Source: Brevibacillus_D fluminis_A
GTDB lineage: Bacteria > Bacillota > Bacilli > Brevibacillales > Brevibacillaceae
Length of the DNA: 64,000 bases
Assembly (NCBI RefSeq): GCF_052072235.1
Contig: NZ_CM125436.1
Coordinates: forward strand, 5,822,001-5,886,000
Direction: 5' to 3'
Position 1 is the first letter of the stretch; every line of letters begins with the position of its first letter. The notes below the pieces were generated by a model. That model had not been told where the DNA came from and did not search any database. It saw only the letters and a list, made by a program, of their open reading frames with translations. Positions 17,521 through 25,373 of the stretch are shown here, in pieces. The position numbers were made by a program, and so were the translations under genes.

Positions 17521-19047
17521 CTACGCTGACACGTCACGTTGCTTGCGCAATGCCTCTCCGAAATCTACGGTTACGCTCTCCAATTCCCTCTGTGCATTGA
17601 TCGTAATTTGGTCAACCAATACACGTAACAAGGAGTTTTTTTGCTCTGGGGAGGCAACACTCAGAACCTTTTTCCATTGATTGAGAGCAGTCAGAATGGT
17701 TGGCAGCGGAACAAGTTCTCTTTCTTGTGTCTCGATTTCTTCAATGATTCCCTGCTTTTTCTGCATGAGAGCCTGGATCTGATCCTTTAGCTCCCTCAGT
17801 CTTTCCACCAAATCACGTTGTTCCATGCCATCCTGTTCAAACAAAACAAGGTACTTTTGTCTCCGCTGTTGAAGCTGTTCCAAGTCCTTTTCCATTCGCT
17901 CCAACTCTAGCTGCAATGGAATAATTCGTTCCCGTTGTTTACTGTTTGCGTGCTCTACAATATCCTGAACCAACACAGGGTTGGAAAGAAAGTGTCCAAC
18001 CTGGCACCAGACTACTTCCTCCACTTTTTCAGCCGGTATGCTGTTTGGTTTGCAGACTGTTCCGCCTTTGTTGGTGTAATTACTGCATATATAGTAATGG
18101 TACAAGCGAATGCTACCGTTTTTGTTCCTGTTCTTAATGTGATGGGCAATCATTCCACTTCCGCATGAGGGGCATTTCAAGATGCCTGTCAATGGATAGC
18201 TGCGTTTTACTACTTTTTTGACCGACCTGGGAGCAGAAGCATATTGTTGCTGCACTTGCTCCCATAACTCGGTCGAAATAATTGCTTCATGTTGGCCGTC
18301 AACGACTACACTCTGTCCATCAAATGAGGTGTAACGAACCTTGCCGATATACACGGGATTCAGAAGTATATCCCGAACAATCCCAATCGAAAAGTGTTTG
18401 CCCTTCTTGGTAGTGAATCCTTCGCTATTCAACTGATTGACAATGGCTTTCAATCCATTGCCATGGGCATACAACTGAAAAATATGCCGGATTACATTGG
18501 CTTCTTCTTCGTGTACACAAAAACGAGTCTCTCCCGTGTCATCTGACACAAGTTCGTAACCCAGGATCGGGGTATTGCAATAAATACCTGCCTTTGCCCG
18601 TTGCTGCATCCCCATTCTCGTGTTTTCGATTATCGTATTTCTCTCAAACTCTGCTGTCGCACCTAGCATTTGCAAGATAAATTTGCCGATCGGAGTCTGG
18701 CTGTCAAAGCTTTCGCTAAGGGAATGGAGCGTGCAGTCATGTTCGTGCAAGGTTTGGACGATCTCCATCAAATCCACAACATTTCGGGCCATGCGATTCA
18801 CTTTACAGATCAGCACTTCCCGAAAGCGGTGCTGTTTTGCATCCCGCAGGAGACTCTGCAATGCTTTTCTGCCGTCAACCGACTTGCCTGAAACCCCACC
18901 ATCCACGTACTCTCTGAAAATCGTTTTGTGATGAGCCTGGCAATATTGCCGAAGGAGTTCAAGTTGCGCTTCTATACTATAGCCATACTCCGCCTGTTCT
19001 TCCGTACTGACCCGGACGTAGATGGCAACACTGTTCTGATCTGGCAT
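17521..19047 (-). CDS. large serine recombinase, second member of the tandem pair
   Basis: The product is about 508 residues from ATG 19047, which has GGAG at good distance; ATG 19062 overlaps the upstream stop but lacks a ribosome site. Catalytic Ser14 lies in YVRVST. Recombinase domain, zinc ribbon (LKCPSCGSGM and YYICSNYTNKGGTVC) and coiled coil follow in the usual order. It is full length and apparently intact. Its domain plan matches the next gene, so the two are ancient paralogues that may act together, as CcrA and CcrB do, or separately on different sites. Confidence 0.92.
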   Translation of the reverse strand: MPDQNSVAIYVRVSTEEQAEYGYSIEAQLELLRQYCQAHHKTIFREYVDGGVSGKSVDGRKALQSLLRDAKQHRFREVLICKVNRMARNVVDLMEIVQTLHEHDCTLHSLSESFDSQTPIGKFILQMLGATAEFERNTIIENTRMGMQQRAKAGIYCNTPILGYELVSDDTGETRFCVHEEEANVIRHIFQLYAHGNGLKAIVNQLNSEGFTTKKGKHFSIGIVRDILLNPVYIGKVRYTSFDGQSVVVDGQHEAIISTELWEQVQQQYASAPRSVKKVVKRSYPLTGILKCPSCGSGMIAHHIKNRNKNGSIRLYHYYICSNYTNKGGTVCKPNSIPAEKVEEVVWCQVGHFLSNPVLVQDIVEHANSKQRERIIPLQLELERMEKDLEQLQQRRQKYLVLFEQDGMEQRDLVERLRELKDQIQALMQKKQGIIEEIETQERELVPLPTILTALNQWKKVLSVASPEQKNSLLRVLVDQITINAQRELESVTVDFGEALRKQRDVSA

Positions 19048-19061
19048 GTCCCAACACTCCA

Positions 19062-19295
19062 TCAGGCGATAATCTTATAGTCATAGGTGCCAAGCAATTG
19101 TGCAGTCAATTCGCGATCCATTTCGTCGTCAGCCTCACGATCCAGCTTCTGGAGAAAGGCACTCCAATCGGGACGTGGATTCTTTGGCATTTTGTCCTTT
19201 GCTTCAAGTTTGCTGGCATGATTCAAAATCATGTCAGAGAGGATATCAAGCATCAGTGAATACCGATGGTTCGCAGTTTGCGCATGGGTGATCAT
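19062..19295 (-). CDS. small conserved-position protein before the recombinase pair (77 aa)
   Basis: ATG 19295 follows AAAGGAGTT; in-frame codons upstream lack a ribosome site. The product (MITHAQTANHRYSLMLDILS...) is a charged helical protein without recognised domain. Its stop overlaps the alternative ATG of the recombinase gene, so it is in the same transcript. Small accessory genes at this position occur next to ccr genes in staphylococcal cassettes; whether this one is related to them cannot be seen from sequence alone. Confidence 0.7.
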   Translation of the reverse strand: MITHAQTANHRYSLMLDILSDMILNHASKLEAKDKMPKNPRPDWSAFLQKLDREADDEMDRELTAQLLGTYDYKIIA

Positions 19296-19321
19296 ATGAA
19301 GAACTCCTTTCTGTAGCAATC

Positions 19322-19354
19322 CCCCCTTCCGTACCTTCCACTTTCGGAAGGGGG
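19322..19354. repeat. GC-rich hairpin upstream of the small gene and recombinases
   Basis: CCCCCTTCCG (19322-19331) pairs perfectly with CGGAAGGGGG (19345-19354). No T-tract follows on either strand. It lies just before the ribosome site of the 19295 gene and may attenuate read-through from the radC-DUF960 genes into the recombinases. Confidence 0.6.
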
Positions 19355-19364
19355 ACGTGGCACT

Positions 19365-19472
19365 TTAATCAATTGGTGTTACTGGTTTATCTGTTATGAG
19401 CTTGTCGGAACAAAGCACCTGAATAATAACGGGCAGAATGATCAAGACAATGCGGAGAATTTTACACAACAT
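19365..19472 (-). CDS. 35-residue single-span membrane peptide
   Basis: ATG 19472 follows AAGGTGGTGAGAAG. The peptide has a basic start (MLCKILR), a hydrophobic stretch of about 14 residues (IVLIILPVIIQVLC) and a polar tail. It lies between the DUF960 gene and the recombinase block on the same strand. It could be a small membrane peptide, toxin-like peptide or leader. No family is recognised. Confidence 0.45.
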   Translation of the reverse strand: MLCKILRIVLIILPVIIQVLCSDKLITDKPVTPID

Positions 19473-19484
19473 CTTCTCACCACC

Positions 19485-19793
19485 TTAGTACTCATGCGGG
19501 TACAGCATCGTACAGTAATCACCGCTGTCGATGACCCAGATGGTAGTTTGTATAGGGCGTTCAATGGACTTGAATGCAATCGTTTCTTGGTGATAAGGCT
19601 GCTCCTGCCGGTTACACACTTTTTGTACTGCTCGTCCCTCTTGTACTTCAACGAACAGTTCAAACACCTGTAAATAATCCATTGTATCGCCGCGATTTTT
19701 GCGAACATCGATAATGCTCCATAGCAATTGTTGAATATCTGTTCCCACTTCGTCATGTACACCCTTGGTAACGTAGCGATTCGAGGAAAACAT
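19485..19793 (-). CDS. DUF960 family protein
   Basis: The 102-residue product begins MFSSNRYVTKGVHDEVGTDI and contains MDYLQVFEL and QEQPYHQETIAF, the features I associate with DUF960, a small family found next to ccr genes in SCC elements and in other mobile elements. Its biochemical function is unknown. The start ATG 19793 follows AGGAGG, which lies inside the last codons of radC; only one base separates the radC stop from this start. The overlapping frame at 19442-19762 is a shadow. Confidence 0.75.
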   Translation of the reverse strand: MFSSNRYVTKGVHDEVGTDIQQLLWSIIDVRKNRGDTMDYLQVFELFVEVQEGRAVQKVCNRQEQPYHQETIAFKSIERPIQTTIWVIDSGDYCTMLYPHEY

Positions 19794-19794
19794 G

Positions 19795-20424
19795 TTATAT
19801 GACTGCCTCCTGCTCTTTGAAGCTGTAATAGGTCCCTGCTCCGATAATTACGTGATCAAGCACCTGAATGCAGAGAGCCGCACCCGCATCTACAATTCGC
19901 TGGGTTACCTCACGATCTTCATAGGAAGGGGTTGGGTCTCCCGATGGATGATTGTGAACGAGGGCAACGGAACTTGCTAGGAGCCGAACAGCGGGAGAAA
20001 AAATTTCTCTCGGCGTAATTACCGTTGCATCTACTGTCCCTTGCGTGATCGTTTCTACATGCATAAGCCTGTTTTTGGTGTTGAAGTATAAAACCCGAAA
20101 TTGTTCCACCCGCAACAATTGCATGTCTGACACAAGGTCCATGATGTCTCTTGGTGACCGGACAAATATTTTGGACTTCTGTTCTCCCTGGATAATTCGA
20201 GCTACCAACTCGGCAATTGCCTTTAGCTGAATCGCCTTAGCCTTCCCGATGCCAGGAATCCGCTCAAGTTCCTGCTGATGAGTGTAGAGAAACACTTCCT
20301 TTAGATTGCCGTACCTGTTAAGCAAGTGCTGGGCTGATGTTTCGGAAACAATGGACGCGAGCAACTGGTCGTCTCGCATTTGGCTATAGCAGAAATTAGA
20401 GGAGGACTTTCTGCAAAGTATCAT
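19795..20424 (-). CDS. radC: RadC-family protein (JAB/MPN domain)
   Basis: The 209-residue product has a helix-hairpin-helix region (about 50-75, IPGIGKAKAIQLKA) and a C-terminal JAB/MPN zinc domain with the metal-binding motif HNHPSGDPTPSYED. RadC proteins are common on mobile elements; a direct DNA-repair role is doubtful. ATG 20424 overlaps the upstream TGA and uses a GGGAGGGGGGAG ribosome site inside that gene, so translation is coupled. It is followed directly by DUF960. Confidence 0.93.
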   Translation of the reverse strand: MILCRKSSSNFCYSQMRDDQLLASIVSETSAQHLLNRYGNLKEVFLYTHQQELERIPGIGKAKAIQLKAIAELVARIIQGEQKSKIFVRSPRDIMDLVSDMQLLRVEQFRVLYFNTKNRLMHVETITQGTVDATVITPREIFSPAVRLLASSVALVHNHPSGDPTPSYEDREVTQRIVDAGAALCIQVLDHVIIGAGTYYSFKEQEAVI

Positions 20425-20828
20425 GACTTCTCCCCCCTCCCATTTTGTTCTGCCATTTCTCGCAACCATGTTTCCGTTTCAGCGTCATGGATACCAACCA
20501 ATGTGTAGAACAACATCATAAAGTCATTGTTGTAAAGTACGCCGATCCGGTAGAGTGGCTGATTCCCTGTTGTGACCAGTTCCACAAACTCTGGCATGGA
20601 TCGGCGCAAGCCATCCGTGAGCCCGACTGGCTGGAAATTGTGGTCACCTGCTTCGATCACAACCATGTAGCCATCTCTTTCAAGAGACCAGCCCTCTAAT
20701 GGTTGATCACATCCGAGAGCGTGGTAGAGTCCGAGAAACTCTTCTTCCAGGTAGTTCATGTAGTCAAGTGGAAGTGCATTTGCTCGTTGCAATGTGGCTA
20801 TGTCAGCCGCTGTCATGATAATTCTCAA
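20421..20828 (-). CDS. hypothetical protein (135 aa), coupled to radC
   Basis: The best start is TTG 20828 behind AGGAGGG; the next ATG (20816) is too far from the ribosome site. The product is an acidic soluble protein with LPLDYMNYLEEEFLGLYHAL and an aromatic C-terminal part. No family is recognised. It is the first gene of the transcript 20828-19485 (this gene, radC, DUF960), which probably continues into the recombinases. Confidence 0.75.
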   Translation of the reverse strand: MRIIMTAADIATLQRANALPLDYMNYLEEEFLGLYHALGCDQPLEGWSLERDGYMVVIEAGDHNFQPVGLTDGLRRSMPEFVELVTTGNQPLYRIGVLYNNDFMMLFYTLVGIHDAETETWLREMAEQNGRGEKS

Positions 20829-21209
20829 AGAAATCCCTCCTGATCAGGTGTTAGCAGCAGATTCAAGGAAATATTAAATATTTGAATTTTCCGATAATTC
20901 ATTTTCCTTTTTCTCAGTTGAATCAGGATCGGAGAACCGTACCCAGCCCCTAAAAAAGTGGAGACACCCACCTATTGTTTGGTGTTTTGGTACTAGATTT
21001 TCCTTGATGCTTTATCAAACACTCCCATTGGGCCCCCATTTCCCCCCCTGCCTTGCTGTAGACAGGGAGATTATTTTGTCAGAGGGGAGGGCATTTTTAT
21101 TGTATTTATCATTTTACTGGGGGCTTTGGGGGCGAAATTGCTAGAAGCCCTTGCCTCCCATAGAGAAGTTAGCGCCCCCTGACCCGAGTGCTGAGGGGGT
21201 ATTGCCCCA
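20829..21209. other. gene-free stretch with repeated G- and C-runs next to the replication gene
   Basis: No ORF with a ribosome site is seen. From about 21030 the sequence alternates runs of C and G (GGGCCCCC, CCCCCCC, GGGGGCTTTGGGGGC, GCCCCCTGACCC) with AT-rich spacers. CCCCCT (21175-21180) pairs with AGGGGG (21194-21199). It lies directly downstream of the Cch-like gene and could hold the element's replication origin or a terminator. This is a positional inference only. Confidence 0.35.
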
Positions 21210-24140
21210 TTATTCCACTTCGAAGATTTGTTGGATTTCAGGTGACTGGTGACTGAGAATGGATCTTTGGCTCCCTTTATTAGCTGTTCGTCTACCAGCT
21301 TCTTCGCCTCGAATGTGTTCAGCCTTGATCCAAAGCAATCTAGGACGATTATTAGTCCCCACCCTTTTTTTGATTAGTCGGCGGGTTCTCACCTTTCCAT
21401 CTGTTTCCTCTTCCTCTACACGTATGATTCCTTGCCGCTCCAACTGTTGCCAGAGAGTGCTAGATGTTACTGGGAGATGCTCTCCCTGTCTAGCCAGAAA
21501 GCTGGAAACCGTATTGTAGATCACATCAGGAAGGAAATAGTAGTAGTCTTTGTCATGCCAGCCTACCAGTGTGCTATTAGTCGGTGCGAGTGAGAGGTCA
21601 TCAGTCCTTGCTTCAGTCGGCAGAGTATGGATGGATTTGTTTGCCAGTAGTTCAGAGATTACGCTGAGGAAGCGGGTGCTTGGCATGACATCCGAGACTC
21701 GTTCACCCTGTTGTTCAGAAAGTGAAAGAAACACATTCCACCCCACGTCCAACAATCGTTCTTTCTCTACTATTTCTACAGCACCAATACTGCTCGCGTA
21801 CTCTAAAGCAAAGTGGAGACCCAGAAAGAGCCATGCTGCCGCTTCAGCCAATCTTCCATGCTGCTGGCTTGGAAGCGCAGAATCTCTTTTTTCTTGGAAT
21901 TGAGTATATAATTCATTTTTAGGCGTTTCTTCCATGGTTATCGCCAGCCATTCCAGATACCCGCGCATAGCCTGTCCCAACAGATTCGATTGAGACTGAC
22001 CTTCGCTTAATTTCACTAAATCTAACTCACCAGGTCGAAGTTCTGTTTTGACGTAACGGGCGTTACTCGATTGACCGCTAATTAGGTCTTCACCCGTTAT
22101 AAGTGCCAATCCCCGAGGCGGATAGTCCCGGCGCAAGGATGTGTCTTGTCTCATTCGCCCTCGACTGACCCGATCTCCGTAGGTACGCATCAATTGCTGG
22201 GCTGTCTGCTCCATTTTCTTTGCGTCCTGTGGGTTTGCCGAAGGATGATAGTCATCGATCAGCAATACAGAATCCTTGCAATCAAACGTCCTTTTTTCCA
22301 TCGAGTTCATTGAATCCTTGAAGTTAAGCGGAGGTGTTTTAGGCGTAAACGATCCAAAGTGACACAGAAAAAGTGCCGCCAATGATGATTTTCGTGCACC
22401 CGATTCCCCATGTAGCCAAAGGATGAAGGCGGGTTCTAAATCCACAGAACGTAGCCATTCACACAATGGGGCAAGGAACATCAAGGCAAACAAAGGCAAA
22501 GTGACCTTCTTAGGTGCAAGATCCAACAAACTGAGGCTGGCTTTCATGGCTGCGATTGGATCGTCCACATTTTCAGGCAACTTGTACCTACGGAGCCGGT
22601 CGTCGACTTCAACCTTTACATTACTTGGGCCAACACATCCTCCAGCATGGAGATAGCACCATTGTCCGTCAATCCTACGCCAACCTAAGTGGGTATACAC
22701 ATTTTCATTCTGAAGATCCTGAGAAAACGTCTGAATGGCATGCCGAACCTGATCTTTTGCCAAATGACCTGGTTCTATATTGGGAGCCAATCCCCATTGA
22801 TGTAGCCAAGTCAAGCCAGGAAAATCAGCAGCAGGGACAAGAATGGGGTGGAGTTCTTGCTGTGTTTTTATAATGATTCCTTCCATTTGATAGTGCATCT
22901 GCCGCTCCACCCCGTCATCTTTGCAAACTATCCTTGTCGCTTTCGCCATAAAGTTGGCCAATGGTGTATATTTAGGGAATCCGTCCTTCTTGTAAGAAAC
23001 CCCACATAGGTTACCTTGCTGATCTATGTGATATTTTGTATTTTTTACAAGCTGCACCCACTTCTCCATCCCTTGAGAAGCTGGCTTTTTTGAGTTTTGC
23101 ATGATGAATTGAACTGGACTGTTTGTGATTTCATTTTGCTCATTGGTACGAATTTTACCGAAACAATGCTGAATCTGGGATTCATCACAACCAATTGTTG
23201 AGCAACGTGTCGGTCCGTACGTCCCATTGCTTGAACACTTTAGTTCTTCTATCCGACTGGAACTACGTCTATCATGTTTGGTGGATACTTTTGAAAAATG
23301 TAGAGCTTGTTCAGCATATCCAGCTTTGACAAGCATCGACACCCAGCGAAACCACTCTTCTTCAGACAAGCCTGTCCCGTTTTGCACCTGCACTGCCTGC
23401 CGAAACATGGGACACTTTTCTGACAAGGTTTGGATTACGTCAATGTTGACTTGATCCTGTTGACCAATTGGTTTATTAGCTGTCGTTTGTTTTTTTGTCA
23501 TCTTCTGAATCATCCACTCAGGTGCTTCGGTACATTCTAGGTCCCACGGAGCTCTGCCTTCCACCCATTCGTAAATACCTCCGTTCTGGTGAATGGAGGG
23601 CGGGACGACCGTTTGTTGGCCTTCTCCAAGCAAAGCACACTCTTCATGATAATTGTTGCGATCTGCTTCGAAATGTTTAGTCAAAGTAACTCCTTCTGGG
23701 ATAGCATAAAGCAACCTGCGCCCACCGCCTGGGGTTGTAAACTCCCATGTAGGGGGCAAATTACCTTGACTCCAATCTTTCAGTGTAAGTTCCCCGAATT
23801 CGCCGTCTACATCGACAGCAACCAAACCGGAGACGCTGCCTAAAATCAGACCAATGTTTGCTTTTGGCCAGTATCGGTACCATTTTTCTATCTCTTCTAG
23901 GAAAGGAACTTCCCGCTGTGACCAGCCTTTTAGTAGTGGCGTTTTTCCTGGTTTACTGCAAACGCCAAGGTGATGCTCACTAATCCCTTCATGGTTATGC
24001 GGGCAAAGTGGGATGATGGGAAAGTTGTTTTCGGCATACCAAACGGCGTATGACTTAATAGATGAATCGTTGTCTTGAGTTGAAGCATAATTTCCTGCAC
24101 TATTATCAGCTAAGTTGTTTACAAGGTCGGTGTTATGCAT
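21210..24140 (-). CDS. Cch-like replication protein: PrimPol plus DUF927 ATPase/helicase
   Basis: The 976-residue protein combines an N-terminal bifunctional primase/polymerase domain (about 28-200), a cysteine-rich stretch (C302, C313, C318, C326) that may bind zinc, and a DUF927 helicase-type domain (about 400-720). In the PrimPol domain the DVD acid pair is at 110-112 and GEGQQTVVPPSIH at 172-184. The ATPase has Walker A GESGARKS (578-585) and Walker B VLLIDD (625-630). In SCC elements related Cch proteins are replicative helicases. Here primase and helicase are in one chain, so the element can probably copy itself after excision. Confidence 0.88.
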   Translation of the reverse strand: MHNTDLVNNLADNSAGNYASTQDNDSSIKSYAVWYAENNFPIIPLCPHNHEGISEHHLGVCSKPGKTPLLKGWSQREVPFLEEIEKWYRYWPKANIGLILGSVSGLVAVDVDGEFGELTLKDWSQGNLPPTWEFTTPGGGRRLLYAIPEGVTLTKHFEADRNNYHEECALLGEGQQTVVPPSIHQNGGIYEWVEGRAPWDLECTEAPEWMIQKMTKKQTTANKPIGQQDQVNIDVIQTLSEKCPMFRQAVQVQNGTGLSEEEWFRWVSMLVKAGYAEQALHFSKVSTKHDRRSSSRIEELKCSSNGTYGPTRCSTIGCDESQIQHCFGKIRTNEQNEITNSPVQFIMQNSKKPASQGMEKWVQLVKNTKYHIDQQGNLCGVSYKKDGFPKYTPLANFMAKATRIVCKDDGVERQMHYQMEGIIIKTQQELHPILVPAADFPGLTWLHQWGLAPNIEPGHLAKDQVRHAIQTFSQDLQNENVYTHLGWRRIDGQWCYLHAGGCVGPSNVKVEVDDRLRRYKLPENVDDPIAAMKASLSLLDLAPKKVTLPLFALMFLAPLCEWLRSVDLEPAFILWLHGESGARKSSLAALFLCHFGSFTPKTPPLNFKDSMNSMEKRTFDCKDSVLLIDDYHPSANPQDAKKMEQTAQQLMRTYGDRVSRGRMRQDTSLRRDYPPRGLALITGEDLISGQSSNARYVKTELRPGELDLVKLSEGQSQSNLLGQAMRGYLEWLAITMEETPKNELYTQFQEKRDSALPSQQHGRLAEAAAWLFLGLHFALEYASSIGAVEIVEKERLLDVGWNVFLSLSEQQGERVSDVMPSTRFLSVISELLANKSIHTLPTEARTDDLSLAPTNSTLVGWHDKDYYYFLPDVIYNTVSSFLARQGEHLPVTSSTLWQQLERQGIIRVEEEETDGKVRTRRLIKKRVGTNNRPRLLWIKAEHIRGEEAGRRTANKGSQRSILSHQSPEIQQIFEVE

Positions 24141-24219
24141 TACTATCCCTCTTTATTGCATTTTTTGCGATGACTTGGGCAAAGTGGCTAAAGCCACTTT
24201 GCCGACCATTAATGCCATT

Positions 24220-24741
24220 TTACCTAGTTACATGAGGATTTACTTTTATTGACATTTGAAGCCCAAGCATTTTGCAAACCTGATTCTGGAAAAAGACGGT
24301 GTCACGGAAATAAGCCAACTCTTCATCAGTACTAGCGTCCGTAACCATAAGTAAGCTACAATCTTCAATAATGATTCCGTCTATCTGCATTAGGAACAAT
24401 TTTACATTGTCTTCTATTTCATTAATCTCTTTAGCAGTAAAGCACCCTATGTTGATATGAAGCGGTAATGCCCAACTTACAATTATTTCAGAATCAGAGA
24501 TAGTAACATTACTTGTGCAATGGTCAGTAATGTAAAATAGTTCCCATAAAAGTTGATGCATCATACAATCTTTTTCAATGGGGTCCGTAACTTTAGCAAA
24601 ACGTATCCCATTGAAGCCTGTAATAACAACTTGAATTTCTTGCAAAAAAGTACCCTGCTGATAACGAACATGCTCATACATGAAGTTGAAAGTGTCTTTA
24701 ACTTCATTGCGAGTATCGATGAAAGTTACGTTGTGTTTCAT
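24220..24741 (-). CDS. hypothetical protein (about 173 aa)
   Basis: The frame is open from 24849, but the first ATG with any ribosome site (GGAAGGA, rather distant) is 24741. The product (MKHNVTFIDTRNEVKDTFNF) is an alpha/beta protein without recognised motif. It lies between the Cch-like gene and a small gene on the same strand, with 79 bases before Cch. Similar small unknown genes occur upstream of cch in SCC elements, but I cannot assign homology. The start remains uncertain. Confidence 0.6.
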   Translation of the reverse strand: MKHNVTFIDTRNEVKDTFNFMYEHVRYQQGTFLQEIQVVITGFNGIRFAKVTDPIEKDCMMHQLLWELFYITDHCTSNVTISDSEIIVSWALPLHINIGCFTAKEINEIEDNVKLFLMQIDGIIIEDCSLLMVTDASTDEELAYFRDTVFFQNQVCKMLGLQMSIKVNPHVTR

Positions 24742-24864
24742 ATATTTTTCATTCCTTCCGTTTAATGATTGTGGTTTATCGTACTTGGCCGGATTTCCCA
24801 TTACATATAGTGCAATCAGGCGGCAAACAGGGATATACCCCTTTGCCATATTCGATCTTGCTAG

Positions 24865-25194
24865 CTAACAATTACACACTGGTATCAAGTCGAGTGAGAA
24901 TTGTCGTGCAAACCAGTTCTTCTTGAAGCCCTTATTGATTTGATTTACAAACCGATCTACCTCATCCTGAGTGTGAAACGTTATCGGCTTTGGCAATACC
25001 CATTCAGCTTGCACACCTCGGAATGTCAGGCTCACTCGATTTGGTTTTGGCTTTAGTTTTTTCACATCTTTTAGCATCTTGTGATAGATGTATTCCTGAA
25101 CCACTTTCGGGTCCTCACGTTGGAGCAAACCCGGTTCAAATCGAACATTGCCTTCATGGAACGTAACCTTGTATCCTACAATAGACATCGTCAT
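24865..25194 (-). CDS. hypothetical protein (109 aa)
   Basis: ATG 25194 is supported by GGAGGTGA with short spacing; the longer frame from 25257 is unlikely. The product (MTMSIVGYKVTFHEGNVRFE) is basic, mixed alpha/beta, ending in CNC. No family is recognised. It is the first gene after an inverted-repeat leader and leads towards the 24220 and Cch-like genes, so it may head the replication operon. Confidence 0.65.
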   Translation of the reverse strand: MTMSIVGYKVTFHEGNVRFEPGLLQREDPKVVQEYIYHKMLKDVKKLKPKPNRVSLTFRGVQAEWVLPKPITFHTQDEVDRFVNQINKGFKKNWFARQFSLDLIPVCNC

Positions 25195-25237
25195 AAATTT
25201 CACCTCCGATCTATTTTCTACTAGTAGAATTAAACTG

Positions 25238-25291
25238 CCGATGAGTAGACTGAGCATGTCTTACCCTGTTCTATTGATGTGCGCTCATCGG
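25238..25291. promoter_or_regulatory. inverted repeat in the leader of the replication gene set
   Basis: CCGATGAG (25238-25245) is complementary to CTCATCGG (25284-25291), enclosing 38 bases with a smaller GAC...GTC stem. It lies between the terminator of the 25374 gene and the start of the 24865 gene. It could fold as an RNA leader or act as a repressor site. Confidence 0.4.
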
Positions 25292-25332
25292 ATTATGTTA
25301 TTTAATTTAAAACAATGCCGAAAACAAAATAA

Positions 25333-25358
25333 GGGAAAGACGTCTGAGCGTCTTTCCC
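25333..25358 (-). terminator. intrinsic terminator of the rlmH-proximal gene
   Basis: GGGAAAGACG (25333-25342) pairs perfectly with CGTCTTTCCC (25349-25358) around a 6-base loop. On the minus strand TTATTTTGTTTTC follows. Confidence 0.88.
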
Positions 25359-25373
25359 CCTAAACCTTTGAAG

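Noticed and set aside
20401..20425. GTATCAT near a CTCCCCCC run at the radC start, partly like the rlmH end
   Set aside because: It is explained by the radC ribosome site and start codon; the order and orientation do not match the att dyad.
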